From Ochotona curzoniae (Eukaryota > Chordata > Mammalia > Lagomorpha > Ochotonidae), in NCBI RefSeq assembly GCF_017591425.1, contig NW_024467119.1:80716894-80780893 (forward strand): a DNA stretch of 64,000 nucleotides, read 5' to 3'. The notes under the pieces are model-generated. The model saw nothing but the letters and a program-made list of their open reading frames with translations, did no database searches and was not told where the DNA came from. This document shows positions 24,771-36,505 of the stretch, one piece after another (position 1 is the stretch's first letter; every line of letters starts with the position of its first letter). The position numbers and the translations under genes were made by a program.

Positions 24771-27610
24771 GTATATGCAAGTTAGTTTCTTCAGTTCAAT
24801 AACAACACTTGTGGCAGTTTATCTTTTATTATTGCCACCTTATTAGGTGTCAGGTAGTAGTATCTTACAGTATATAATCTCCTTTGGATTTTTTCAACAA
24901 CAAACCTTCTAAGTTCCTCTTGAAGTTCCCTTGTTCTGTACCTATTTTTTTGAACAGTTATTTTAATGTTCACATGAGATAATGCCAATATACAGATAGC
25001 CTATGTAAGTCTTTCTGTTTTTCTTTTAGCTTTGATCATGCACCAAAAAAATTGGATTGATTTCTGGATAGTGTTGTGAATAGTCACGGATGTTCTGAAT
25101 AATTTCACTCTCTAGAGGGGACTATGTTAGTGTCGGCAGGCAATTAGAGGTGAGACGGATCACCACCCTTAGATATGTCATTGATTTTATGTAGAACTTG
25201 GCTACATACGTTGTGAGAGCTTAACGCTTCTGGTTCACACTCCTGAGGTGCCACTTTCTGGCCATTCTGATCTTCACTTTGCTGTATTTACCACAGCCTC
25301 CTTCTTGGTCAGCCCTTAACTCTGACAATATTGCCACTGGTTCCGTTCAGCTTCTTAACCTTGTAGTTGACATTTTCTGCTCAGTCTCAAGGAAGTCAGA
25401 AGCATAGTTTATCAGGTTTACCAGACCATGTTTTTGTTCTCTTCAGAATTAAGCCTTCATTGATGTCTCTCACACACATAGGCAAAATGATTTTTTCCTC
25501 TGCTTCTTTCTTCTGATGATCCAGATTTTGTTCTTGTTCTCAGCAGAGTGGTTTGGTGTAACACAAGCTAAACCATCATTACAGAAGTCTTGAATGCCCG
25601 TGGTGCCATCTCTGTATTTTCTATTCTGTTTATCTATTAAGTTCTGTTCCAAGGCCACTCCATCTTAATTATTGGATGTATGATATGTTTTATTACCTCA
25701 TAAAGTTAGTGCATGTGTACATACACAGATCCCATTTTTCAATATTCCCTGGTTATTATTTATTTCTCCAAAGAACTATTTCATCAAGTGTTGGAACTGC
25801 AGGAATTATTGGAAGACTATCCACATACATTACACATTTTGTATAAACTTTTGGACTACTAATCACACATGGATCTGTATTTTTTAAAGGAAAGAAATAT
25901 TTAAATATATATATTTTTCATTTGAAAGGCAGACTTAAAGGCTTGGAGACAATCTTCCATATGCTGGTTCACTTGCCAAATAGTCACACCTAAAACCAGG
26001 AGCTTTTTAATCTTCTTGATCAAAAATAAGGTTTGAAAAGTATTCATTTTACATACATTTTTAAATAAAGCATCTTCAGATCCTTCTTTTTCAATGACAG
26101 AAAAAATATTTCTTTAAATCTACTAAGTATTTCTTGATTACCACATCTAATCTCTATTACAGCACTTAAGTTCAAATGCTCCACTTTAAGCTTTCATATT
26201 AAAAAAATCTTTGCCACCTTTTATTCTGTGGCTTCCTTTCAGTTCATACTTTCATTTCACTTTCTAGTCATTTATTCAATTTAAACATTTTTATAGCATG
26301 TGAAGAAGAATAACTTCACATTTATCCCCTCTGTCAACTCCCCAGCATGCATTTAATACATCATCTGCTGTTGTTTAAAGTGTTATTTGTAATTCAAATT
26401 ATGTGTACATCCAAAATACCTCTCAAAGTCCTCCTATTGCTTACCCTTCAAATTTTAATACATTTTGATACAAATACTATAGGTGTTTCTGCCAAGCTGT
26501 AAGTAGTTTGCTTACTCACACTGCTACAACTTCATATTGCTAACTACAGGCACTCTTGGCTTATTACAGATTCTGAAACTAAACTGAATGCACTTGGTCA
26601 TGTTACTTGCTGCATCATATAAAATGCTTTGACATGCCACATAAAGCATGCTCCTCATGTTTACAAATCACACAACATACATGTCAGAAAGCTAGACAGA
26701 GAATACCAATGAGAAGAATTCCTGCTTCTTTAACTTTCCCTAAGATAGTCCCTGTGATTGGCTAAACAAACAAATTTCCCACGCATAGGCTGAAAGCTGT
26801 GTGTCACACCCTCATTTAGAGCTCTTGCATATGCACATGTACTTATTCCTTCTAAAAACCATCTGCACTTCATCATATAACTGGAGACCAGGCCTTTGCC
26901 CTGAGGGTTTACTATCTAACAAGAAAATCCATTTAGTTAGTTTTCTAACCAAAATGATGCATTTTCACTCTGGAGATGTGCTGTGCCTCTGCTGTTTATT
27001 TGGCTTGCCTTTCTTGTCTCCTTTATTCACTTCACAGTTTTGGTTTAGCAAATGTATCGGCTGAAATGAGTTATGTACACTCAAACAGTAGGAAGTGATA
27101 ATTGTCAGCAAATAGGTGAGTGATGAATTTAAAAGAAAATGATATAGTTTGAACTCTGGCCATATTTCTAAGATTGCTGTAATTCTAACAGACAAATTCT
27201 TTTTTGGATCTACATGGAATCAAAGTGATTTGTTGCCCAAATTAAACTAGTTTAGAATGAACTAGCCACTATACGTGGTTAAATGTGGTTACATAGTCAC
27301 ATACAATGCAGTGTTTTACTGTAATTCATTTTGGAAAAGATCCCAGGAAGATCAGCTATCAAAAGACCATCTTCTGTCGCAAAGACCTGGTGGACTTCCA
27401 TTTACTTGCTCAAAGACACTAAGATGAAATGCCCAAGTTAGTGAAATGCCAAAGGAAGTGGAAAATAAGGCAAGATAACCATACCTTTTCTTCCTAAAAT
27501 TTGCCAAGAAACAAAAATATCTAAAAATAACTGAAAATATGTGATAACTTAAGTTTTCATGGTCATATAGATTCTAGTTTATTATCACATAGATTTAAGG
27601 TTCACAGCAT
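24771..27610. other. 3' flank, AT-rich, mostly unrecognised
   Basis: No gene is supported. About 25600-25700 (TCTGTATTTTCTATTCTG and following) resembles antisense L1 ORF2. About 25905-26010 is a short antisense CSINE tail fragment (GAAAGGCAGACTTAAAGGC). The stretch 25160-25640 has an unusual lack of repeats but no frame longer than about 60 codons. Confidence 0.45.
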
Positions 27611-27619
27611 GTTACTTCG

Positions 27620-27911
27620 AAATTGCGAGACAATGGAGTAGATTCCTCTAGGGCAACTCTAAAGGACACAGATCCATATCCCCCCCACCAATAAGGGCCA
27701 AGGTGACCCCCGTTTTGGCTTCCGTGTCAAGGAGAGTTTAAAAGGGCTCCTTCCACACTCTTCTTCCTCTGCAGCTCACTCCTTCACATCTGTCCTTTCT
27801 GCTGCACTGGGAAGGGAAGCCCTTGACAGCGGTTCCCTGAAATAAAGGCCATCTAAATTCTTTTCATGTATTTGGCTGAGTTATTCTTTCCCTGATGGTT
27901 GGGAATCTAAC
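27620..27911 (+). mobile_element. Possible endogenous retrovirus LTR 3' half
   Basis: The elements appear in the order expected of an LTR: TATA-like TTTAAAAGGGCTCC (about 27737), a C/T-rich region with CTGCAGCTCACTCC, a poly(A) signal AATAAAGGCC (about 27841), and a likely end ATGGTTGGGAATCTAACA (about 27894-27911). The 5' end (U3) is not resolved. I see no viral coding region next to it, so it would be a solo or fragmentary LTR. Confidence 0.45.
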
Positions 27912-27967
27912 ATATGGTGAGCAGTGAATCTAACACCTTTACAGACCTATTTGTAGCTTCACTTAAA

Positions 27968-28150
27968 AACATGTTTTTTTTTTTTAAATATTTGTATGAA
28001 AGGCAGTTTGAGGGAAAGGGAAATATCATCTTCAGTTCACTGGTGTATTCCGCAATTGACTGCAACAGCTGGGGCTGTGCCACATTGAAGCCAGCAGCTA
28101 AACTCAAAGTGGAGCAGCTGGTACTCAAAGCAGTGATCCAATATGGTTTC
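27968..28150 (-). mobile_element. Old CSINE fragment, antisense
   Basis: TTTTTTTTTTTAAATATTTG, then GAAAGGCAGTTTGAGGG, TTGACTGCAACAGCTGGGGC, AAAGTGGAGCAGCTGGTACTC. The order matches an antisense C-repeat with part of the body lost. The 153-codon open frame at 27914-28375 passes through it and is not a gene. Confidence 0.5.
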
Positions 28151-28819
28151 GTAGTGTCATATGAGAGCTGTTTAAATCACTGTTCCCTCATGTTGGTCTC
28201 TCTGCCATTCCTTTTCAGAATTAATTCTCTCTGCCATCTTTGCCACCTTCCTTCTTTACACCTCCATAATGGCACCAACAGATACTGGAATACCTGGCTT
28301 TTGTTGCAAAGCCACTCATCCTGGGATCTTTCTGTACAAAGGAATTTTTTCCATTTGAAGACTTTTCAGCTGTGACATAGTTCTGCACTTGAGAGAGGAA
28401 AAGCACACTATAGAAACAAGTCCAATGAGCTTGTCTACAATATCATAGTATAATCAAAAAAAGTAGCAAGGCATATGTTTGCATGGCATTACCTTCAAAA
28501 ATAACTATTTTCATCACTGAAACTTCTGGAAAGCACAGCATGCAGAGTTTCTTGGTGGGGTTAAGAGAACTGTTTGAATTGGACATTTATTGTAGACTGA
28601 ATACATACATGTCAGTAATACGTACATCTTCCCATTTTTTAAAAAAACAATTCAGTGGGCAAATCCCTGAAGACACAGCATATTCCCCTTGTTTACCCAG
28701 GAATCTGTTGACCACTAGGACATGGAATTTTGATATCCAGTTGGTACTGATTTACACCGTTCTTTTTTTTTTGAAGGCTGCCAACAAGAAAATCCAGAAT
28801 TCCAGGCAGTAAAAATTCT

Positions 28820-31037
28820 GTCAGAGAAAAGTGTCTTTTATTTATCACTTATGTATTCAGGGCTTAATATGATTTTCCACTAACAAGTTCTGTACCTCCT
28901 CCAGAGTGCTAAAGCCAGGAAAATTAACATGGAATATACGAGGCAAGTTGGAAGTCGGCATTGAACACAAAGGAGAACTGTATAAAGTATACCATTTACA
29001 TAGCAAAAGGGCGGATAAATGATGTATTATAAACACTCAACCAGCATGTTCACATTGTTACCCTCAATCCCACTTGTTTGGATGTGTTATAGAGCAGGTA
29101 CAGTGTTAATAAAAACATCAATTAAAGATCCACTAAATATTGGTAAGTAGGTCTTGAGACGTCATGTATTCTGTTTTTCTGAAAAGGCTAGGAAAAAAAT
29201 ACAGATTCATGTCCAGTAATAAATCACAGGCAAATAACTTAGGAAGAAACTTTTGAAGCATAAGTAAATGTGAAGAACCTTTTAATTAAAAACAACAGAA
29301 TGTTCTTGGTTTCCAAGAACATAAAAGTTTCATAGATATTGAAAAAAAATACAGAATTTTTTCATATGTGCAAGGCAATATTTTGAAAAGGCAAAGATAA
29401 TAAATATTGGAATACTGAGATAATTTGATGTGTTCTTTTACACAAACGTCAGAAAACATAGGAAGAGAGTATTAGTCCTACATTTCAATGTTCCATATTG
29501 TTTAAAATCCTTCAGGTTTCATGTAATTTCTGATATTATCATACACTTGTTCGAATTTGAGCCAGCAAAGATATAGCATAACAGATCATAACACAGGAAG
29601 CCATATAATTCTTTATCTACAAAACTGGACATCAAACACTGCACCAGCAATGTTTTTTAGGAAAGAGAAATGATCTCATGTAACATTGTAAATGAGACCT
29701 GGGGGGACAAAATGCAAATCTCTGTAGCAGCAGTCTATTCTCTACTACAGACTTGACCAGATGTCCTTTCCATAGCCCAGACAGCCCGAAGCCAGATGTG
29801 AGGGCCAACCCGGGTGGATGAGTACTGGACTGTCTTGACGAGGATATGCTCTGCCTTCCTGAAGAGGGAGAGGCGTCTCAGACATGCCCTCCATCCCACC
29901 AGTGAGAAGTACGGCACTGAATGTGAATGTCACTCAACTCGACTTCTGAAATGACGGTACCAAACAGTATTATTGTAACCATGCTACCAATTGCTCCATC
30001 TAAGGACAATGAAAGTGAGTTGAATGTAAGCAATTAGAAAAATGACTTCGGCATCCATTACTAATTTTTGCTGTAGAAACATTTATATAAAAAAAAACCT
30101 TCATTTAAAAATATAGTGCTAAGTTGCTCTATGAAATCTACAATTAGCTAATAACAAAATCATTATCTACACAAACTTTAAAACCTGACAGTGAGTAGAT
30201 AAATTATTCCAAACTTACTGTAGCCAGTAGAAAATAAGATGGAGAAACTTCTATAAATTAATCTTCGAAGTTTAATGTCTGCACCTGTACACATGACAAA
30301 GCCGAGCGTGGGAGCAAAAATCATCAGTCTCTAGGTAGAGAAGGCCAAAGTAGCAGGTCCTGGGTGGCGGACACCCTCGTAAGCATTGCTACTGTTAACT
30401 CTGGCCCTCTAGCAGGACGTGTATTTCTAGTCCATTTAATCAGGAATATGTGTCTTAGTTGTGTCACCCTCTGGGCATAGAGTTAGGACAATTCTCATTT
30501 GATGTTCAGATTATGGCTATGCTCCATGGCAGGGATATCTGAGGATGATGTAAAGTTGTACGAAACAGGTCAGCTCCACAGATCCTGCTTTATCTTCAAA
30601 GTACATGCCTCTCAATTTTCCCCTTTGTTACTTTCTGTCCCAAACTTGCCCCTATTCAGCCTTCACTGGTTTTAGAGCTAGCAGCACAATCAGCAGTTAT
30701 GTCATCAGAGTACACCAGACTTTGTCTCTGTATCAGTATTTTGGTCATTAGTTAAGTGCATCGTGTCCTTCGGAAACCTACTCCTAGGACAGACTATATA
30801 TTACTTGATAGATACAAACGTGAGTCCTGAGAAGAAAGCCTAAAAACTATAGGAGAAAATAATCTCTCACTAAGGCTACAACCACAACAACGGCAACACA
30901 TTTAGAAATGTAAAGGGGAGACTTCAAAAGCCCTGACTAGATCACAATTCTGGCTTTCAGAAAAGAATGAACTCCATTGAGAGGCGCTTGGTTGAGACTA
31001 GTGACCAATGGTGAACAAGTGCATCATCCCAACCATT
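28820..31037 (-). other. Probable 3' UTR of the cadherin gene
   Basis: This 2.2 kb directly follows the stop codon of the terminal cadherin exon on the minus strand. It contains no young SINE or L1, unlike the DNA to its left, which is what one expects of a transcribed UTR. The first canonical AATAAA on the minus strand after the stop is the one at 28842-28837. ATTAAA variants occur earlier (about 30434 and 29281). The end of the transcript is an inference. Confidence 0.45.
28837..28842 (-). terminator. Candidate polyadenylation signal AATAAA
   Basis: TTTATT on the plus strand is AATAAA on the coding strand, about 2.2 kb after the cadherin stop codon. I found no earlier canonical hexamer between the stop and this site. 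Its use depends on a downstream GU-rich element that I did not verify. Confidence 0.4.
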
Positions 31038-33658
31038 TTATATTTGCACTTCATCTTCTGCTTTCAGTTCAGGGTGGGTACCGTTCACATGTGTTCCTAA
31101 AATGTCTCCATCTGACAGCAGTGGAGACAGGGCAGGGTTCTGGAGGGTCAGCATGGAAAGAGATGGAGAAAAATTGGGAGTTCTGGTCTCTGTCATTGAG
31201 GCAAGATGGTAGAGAACAGGAGAACAGAGGTGTCTCTGAAGCACGTGCCCTGGGGGAGCAGCTGGCATTCTTGGTGGAACCGCTATAATCCCTGGCTGCG
31301 CTATGGCCGTTATCAAAGGTGGTGGGAAAACACCAGAGCTCTTCCCCTTGCCCATGCCAGGCCCCTGTGAATGCTCATCCTTGAGCTTTGCTATGTCATA
31401 AAATACTGAGGACAGCGACTGGAACTTGGGTTCCCAACTCAGGAGGCAATCGCAAGGGTAGCTGCTTTGTCCCTCAGGGTCAGCTGTTCTCAGAGTCGTA
31501 AGAGCTGACCCTGCTGCTGCCCGATCACCTGGAACAGACAGGCAGTCACCTGTAACATCCACTGGGATGTCCTTTTTGGTCTTTCCTTTCTGAAGGGCCT
31601 GGGGCGACCCATTTTTGGGTGCACAAGTGGTGTTGCGGTTGGCTCCTCGATCTCCTCCCTCCATCATGGAGCTGACGTCTGTTGCCTCAGCAGTGAGTGT
31701 CACATCCGTTTCCACAGACAGGCACGAAAGCTGGTCTGAATCCCTGGGGATTCCCGAGTCGGGCACCCGGGACTCTCTGTCACTGAGAGCTGAATCCAGG
31801 TCCTTTCTATAAGGATGTTCATTGATCCTTTGAATTTCCTTATCTTCTGCAGTTTCTCCTTCCACGGAACAGTGGCCACTGGAGTTGGAGTGCCGGTACA
31901 GAGTGGTCAAGTCCTTCTCCATGACACTTAGCAAGCCCAACCACTCAGGCGTGTGGTCCACAGGCACCACCTCCACCCTGCAGTCATTGTCTTTGTGGAA
32001 GGTCTTGAACACACTGGCATCTGCACTTGGTCTCAGACTTGCATCCAAGGGAGGCAATGTTTTCTTGTAATCGTCAACTGTGTGTTTCTGTTTGTGTCTT
32101 AAAATCAACATCAACAGAATGCAGACAAGGAGCAGAAACACTAGAACAGAGACAGCAAGGCTGATGAAGAAGCTGCTGTGGGTGGCTACAGAGTGCCGTC
32201 CTTCCTGGAGAAGGGACATGTTCACAAAAACAGTGCACATGGCAGTCCTGGAGTCCACCTTGGGGCTGTGAGCAAGTATGCTCACTTCGAGCATGGTATC
32301 TTTGCTCACTTGACTTTGGACAAGGGGAACAGATCTCACCAAATAAATGTGTCCTGTGGTTGCGTTTACTGAAATGAAAGGAGAAAAAGTGCCAAGGGAG
32401 TAAAGGACAACCCCATCGAGCCCGGCATCTGCATCCGAGGCTTCCACTCTGCCAATCAGCGGGCTGACTTCATTGCTTTCTGGCAGGTGGAAAAAATATT
32501 GATCTTGTGTGAAAACAGGTTCAAATTCATCTATCCCCTCAATATCCACCCACACCATCATGGAAGCCGTCGCATCACCTTTGTCTTTGGCCTCCACCAT
32601 GAGGCAGTATTTACTGCTGTTTTCATAGTCTAAGGCCTGCTTAGCATAGATCTCTCCTGTGAGAGGGTCAATGCGGAAGAGATCATACCCAGGAGGCACT
32701 CCAGGAGGGACATGGCAAGGTGAGGGCAGGGAATAGGTCAGCTCTCCATAGGGACCGGCATCCAAATCCAAGGCATTCACTGAACACAGGGTGGAGAAAA
32801 CAGGCAGGTTTTCAGGAACTGCACAGTTCAAGCTTGAGAATAGAAACTGAGGTGCATGGTCATTATCATCTAGGACATTGACAAAGACACTTGCAAAGGA
32901 AAAGTGTTCCGTTTCTTCATTTGCAGCTTGGACAGTTAGTGTAAACTGGATCCTGTCCTCGTAATCCAGAGGCTTCATCAAATAGAGAATGCCAGTGTTT
33001 TTTTCTAAGTGAAACTGCCCCTTCTCATCCCCAGAGATGATATGGTAGATGATCTGTGCTCGTAACCCTGTGTCCTGGTCACTTGCTGAGACCACAGTGA
33101 CGGAACTCCCTGGAGGGGTACTCTCCTTGACCTGGGCATGATACTGTACGCTGCTGAACTCAGGAGGGTTATCGTTGACATCCAGGACTTCTATGGACAC
33201 AACAGCCGTGGAGCTCAGTGGAGGGCAGCCATGGTCAGATGCTAGAATGACAAGCTGGTGGCTGGCAGCCACTTCTCGGTCCAGACTGTGAAGCAGCATG
33301 AGATAACCAGCTTGTTGAGAAGGATGTTCTGAATCAGTGAAGCTGGTTCCCACATAGAAATGATTCTGTGAATCACCACCAAGGATGGAATACTCAACAT
33401 AGGTGTTTTCACGGGTCCAGTCTTGGTCAAGGGTGGAGAATGTGAGCACCGTGCTTCCGATTGCGGTATCTTCACTCAAGCTCTGATTATAGCATTCTAC
33501 TGTGAACTCTGGGGCGTGGTCATTGACATCTCGAATTTTTACCTCCACTAAGGCAAGAGCCCTCAGCTTAGGAATTCCTTCATCACTGGCTTCAACAAGG
33601 AATTGAACTGTGGATATTTCATCCAGAAGTAATACTGGACTGGTAATAAATATTGTGC
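31038..33658 (-). CDS. DCHS2: Dachsous-type cadherin, terminal coding exon (EC repeats, TM, cytoplasmic tail)
   Basis: This is the last coding exon of a giant adhesion receptor that, in its family, binds Fat cadherins across cell contacts and controls planar polarity and growth. The acceptor TTCTTATAG precedes 33658. The first two bases complete a Gly codon begun in the previous exon. Counting from 33548, residues 1-15 finish one EC repeat (DVNDHAPEF) and four more follow: about 16-131 (ends DVNDNPPEF), 132-235 (DDNDHAPQF), 236-346 (linker GIDEFEPVF, atypical) and 347-445. The helix FFISLAVSVLVFLLLVCILL lies near 459-483, followed by the stop-transfer RHKQKH. The acidic, Ser-rich tail of about 350 residues ends EDEVQI and a TAA stop. 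The frame is open throughout. DCHS2 is preferred to DCHS1 because of the large introns; I could not align either. Confidence 0.8.
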
Positions 33659-35240
33659 CTATAAGAAAAGATACACATTTCAGGGTTGAAAAATTGAATT
33701 TGCATGATTCCTTTTTGTCAGCAAATACTGGCTAGCCACCTGTGTTCAATATTTTGTCAAATTTCATAACACTTAGGGTCCAAATATTTAAGGCATTCAT
33801 TCTGTGAAATATTTGCATTGTTTGAGGTGTCTTGGACATACATTTCTATGATTTTTCTAACTTGCTCCAATAGTACGCTTTTTAAAGAAAATGTCTTATT
33901 TGAAAAACCTCTACCCCACTCTTCAGTACATGCATTAATATTCGAGAAATACTGGTAGGCACTCATTCTAGCCTAATGGAAGGATTAAACATGATAAGGC
34001 AGAACTGCTTAATTATAGAGAACTCATGGTAATCGACAAGAATGTTTTGCTTACTAATGAGATATTTAATATACTTGTTATAATATAGAAATATACTATT
34101 TCTACAAATGGCATCCTTTTTCTTAGATAAATGTGATTTAGGAATGGAAAACAGATATTTAAAAATCACATTTCAAGAATTTGTGGCATGAACTAAATTG
34201 ACCGACTACCCTTAATATTTTGAAAACATCCTAATCAGTATCTTGTTGCAAAATTTTGATAACCTGTATCAAACAACAGTGTGGCTAAGGTTTGACTTTT
34301 CAGAGGGATCACCTTGGAGCATACCGATTTGCTGTGGTCAGGGACACATGTACCATTATCTGAGATGGGAGATGCAGGAAGGAAAAGTCAACTTCCCAAT
34401 GTGTTTATCCACATAGCCGTAGGCCACGTGGCAGCATCCACTTACCTCTCTATGGTGCTTTATGGGGTCTTCCGAGGTTGATTTTAAATCAGCTCTCAGA
34501 AGATGAGGCAAGGGTGTGTAGCAATGGGGAAACATTGCGTGATTTGCCTATTTTTTGTATAGGGTATCTCGGTAGGATGTTTGATAATTATCCACCTCTA
34601 TCAAATTTATCTTTCAATGTTCCTTCAGTTTGCAGTGACCTAATCTGGAACCGTTTGCCTAAATGCATTTGAAAACCACAGATACCTATCTCTTGGATAA
34701 CAATATAAAGAGTCTTAGAAGGCATCAGATACAGAAGAATACAATAGTCTGTGTTAATAGAGAAGTTTAAGTAATTTTCCATTTTGGATGACACTTGCTA
34801 TATTGAACACAAGATCTTTGTATTACTACATGTCATTTTTTAAACTTGGCTTACAAGAGAAGCTTTCAAACACCAACAATGTAAATCTTTCTGATTGAAT
34901 CCTTTTGACATAATTTTCATGTTCTGGAGGCTTATGATCAGTACCTGAACTGTGCTTGACCAGGCACATGAGCTGGACGTTGGCCTTCCTGGGCTCTGAT
35001 TGCTGAGCAGCTGTCAGCACCTGTCCAGTGCCTTTTATTATCCAGTCCCAGAAGTGTTGCAGAACAGCACCAACACTAGCTGGAGCTATTTCATTACAGG
35101 ACCAAAAAAAATCAATGATAAGGTGGTGCCTGTAATTCCAGGGAATAGAGGTGTGGGATTATTTTTACAAGCATTTGGAAAAGACTATTTCAGGTTTCCG
35201 TGCTGTAGCATGAGCACTAAAACCATGACACATGACTCAC
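33659..35240 (-). other. Last intron of the cadherin gene
   Basis: It starts with GTGAGT at 35240 and ends with AG at 33660-33659. AT-rich. No SINE, L1 or additional exon was recognised. Confidence 0.75.
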
Positions 35241-35373
35241 CATTCTTTGGATCAATTGAGAAGTGCTTAGATGAAGAAATCATCCTGTAAGAAATGTTCT
35301 CCTTGCTCTCTATGTCTGTGGCAGACACGGTCAGCACTGAGTATCCCACGGGTACCGATTCAGGAATTGTGAC
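35241..35373 (-). CDS. DCHS2: Dachsous-type cadherin, penultimate exon
   Basis: A 133-base exon. The acceptor TGTCCTAG precedes 35373 and the donor GTGAGT follows 35241. It begins in phase 0 and reads VTIPESVPVGYSVLTVSATD, then ends DPKN plus one base; that G joins GC of the next exon to make Gly, giving DPKNG. It encodes the first half of an EC repeat: the strand-A region with PESVP, the calcium-ligand ATD motif, and the turn before the F-S-ID strand. The preceding exon ends with the DVNDNPPVF linker and DFYQ, which fits the start of this repeat. This exon is too short to be picked up as an ORF on its own. Confidence 0.8.
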
Positions 35374-36218
35374 CTAGGACAAAAAGGGAAAAAGAAGCTG
35401 TTGTGCTGATGAAAGGCAAAGAGTATTTTTAGGAACAGTTTCTCTACGTTATAACCTCACCTTCTCAGACATATTAATTTATAGAGCAGACATAAGACAA
35501 AGAACATATTCAGAGTCTTTGGATTCAGAAATAAAAACAAGTTTCTTTCAAAATTTGTGTTGATTTTCATTACAAAAACGGTCTTCTTTGAGCAACAGAG
35601 GGTAGTTACCATATTCACTAATACGTTGCTTCATTATTCTACATGCTGCATAATTTAAGCAAGGCCTCCCAGAAATCCTCCCAGCTTACATTAGTTTCTC
35701 CATGTGTTTACACTTAAATCTTGAATTTGTTGTGTTCATGAGCCCTGGAGTCCATTTCCAAGTTCAGTAGTATTCTGTCATTCCCCATACTTCTATAAAC
35801 TTACGTATGCTACGTTCTCAAAATCAAAATTTCCACTTTTCCAGTTAGTCTCTGTAAAATGCTTACATTTACAACTATGCTTCAGAAAGAATTTTCCCAA
35901 AGGAATTGCAGATAATTTAAACTTCATATTATCTTATCTGTGGCTTTGCAAATACTAGGCAAACTCCAATTATGAACAGTTTTCCAATTCCTAAAAGCTT
36001 AAAGAAAAAGGGTGTAAATGCTTAACAAACAGAATGAGTCACTGGCTTCTGTTTGCTTTGATAGTCTGCACATTATTAATTATAAAACTCCCAATTTTAT
36101 CTTGGGTACTGGGAGCAGAGGGTACTGTTAGCCAAAGTTAGGTGGCCAACAATGGAAAGTTTATTCTCTGCTCTGTCCAGCTTGGGTTGTGCTTTCAGCA
36201 CTGCTGTAGACTCTTTAC
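35374..36218 (-). other. Cadherin gene intron
   Basis: 845-base intron, donor GTAAAGAG at 36218, acceptor TAG at 35374. No repeat or other feature was recognised. Confidence 0.75.
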
Positions 36219-36505
36219 CTGATAGAAATCCTGAGAAAACACTGGTGGGTTGTCGTTGACATCCAGCACCTGGACCGTGAGCACGCACTCTGCGATGTGC
36301 ACCCAATCAGAAATTTGAATGAGCAGCTTATGTTCATTAGCTTCTTCAAAATCCAATTGTTTCACCAACAGCACTTCTCCAGTATTCTGATCAATAGTGA
36401 ACTTGTTTCCAGGATCACTCTCTTTGATGAAATTGAAGATGAAGGCTGGATTCAAATCCACATCATGAACTGATACCCGAGACACAACTGTACCAGGCAA
36501 GGAAT
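36219..36505 (-). CDS. DCHS2: Dachsous-type cadherin, internal exon with one EC repeat
   Basis: A 287-base exon. The acceptor CTATTTCAG precedes 36505 and the donor GTAAAGAG follows 36219. Its first two bases (AT) complete an Asn codon begun by the A that ends exon 38768-38638, giving EIAEN-SLPGTVV. It encodes most of an EC repeat: VSRVSVHDVDLN, KFTIDQNTGEVLLVKQLDFE (the strand F/G signature) and the calcium linker VLDVNDNPPVF, then DFYQ in phase 0. All canonical EC landmarks are present except that the usual DxD/ADDxG turn is relaxed (HDVDLNPAF), which is not rare within large cadherins. Confidence 0.85.

Noticed and set aside
25160..25640. Possible processed pseudogene on the minus strand
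   Set aside because: Fragments such as KNKIWIIRRKKQRK look protein-like, but frames are short and broken and I cannot match a parent gene; part resembles L1.
27914..28375. 153-codon plus-strand open frame
   Set aside because: Passes through a poly(T) tract and an antisense CSINE; the composition is that of translated repeat.
30977..31288. 103-codon plus-strand frame
   Set aside because: Shadow of the terminal cadherin exon on the opposite strand.
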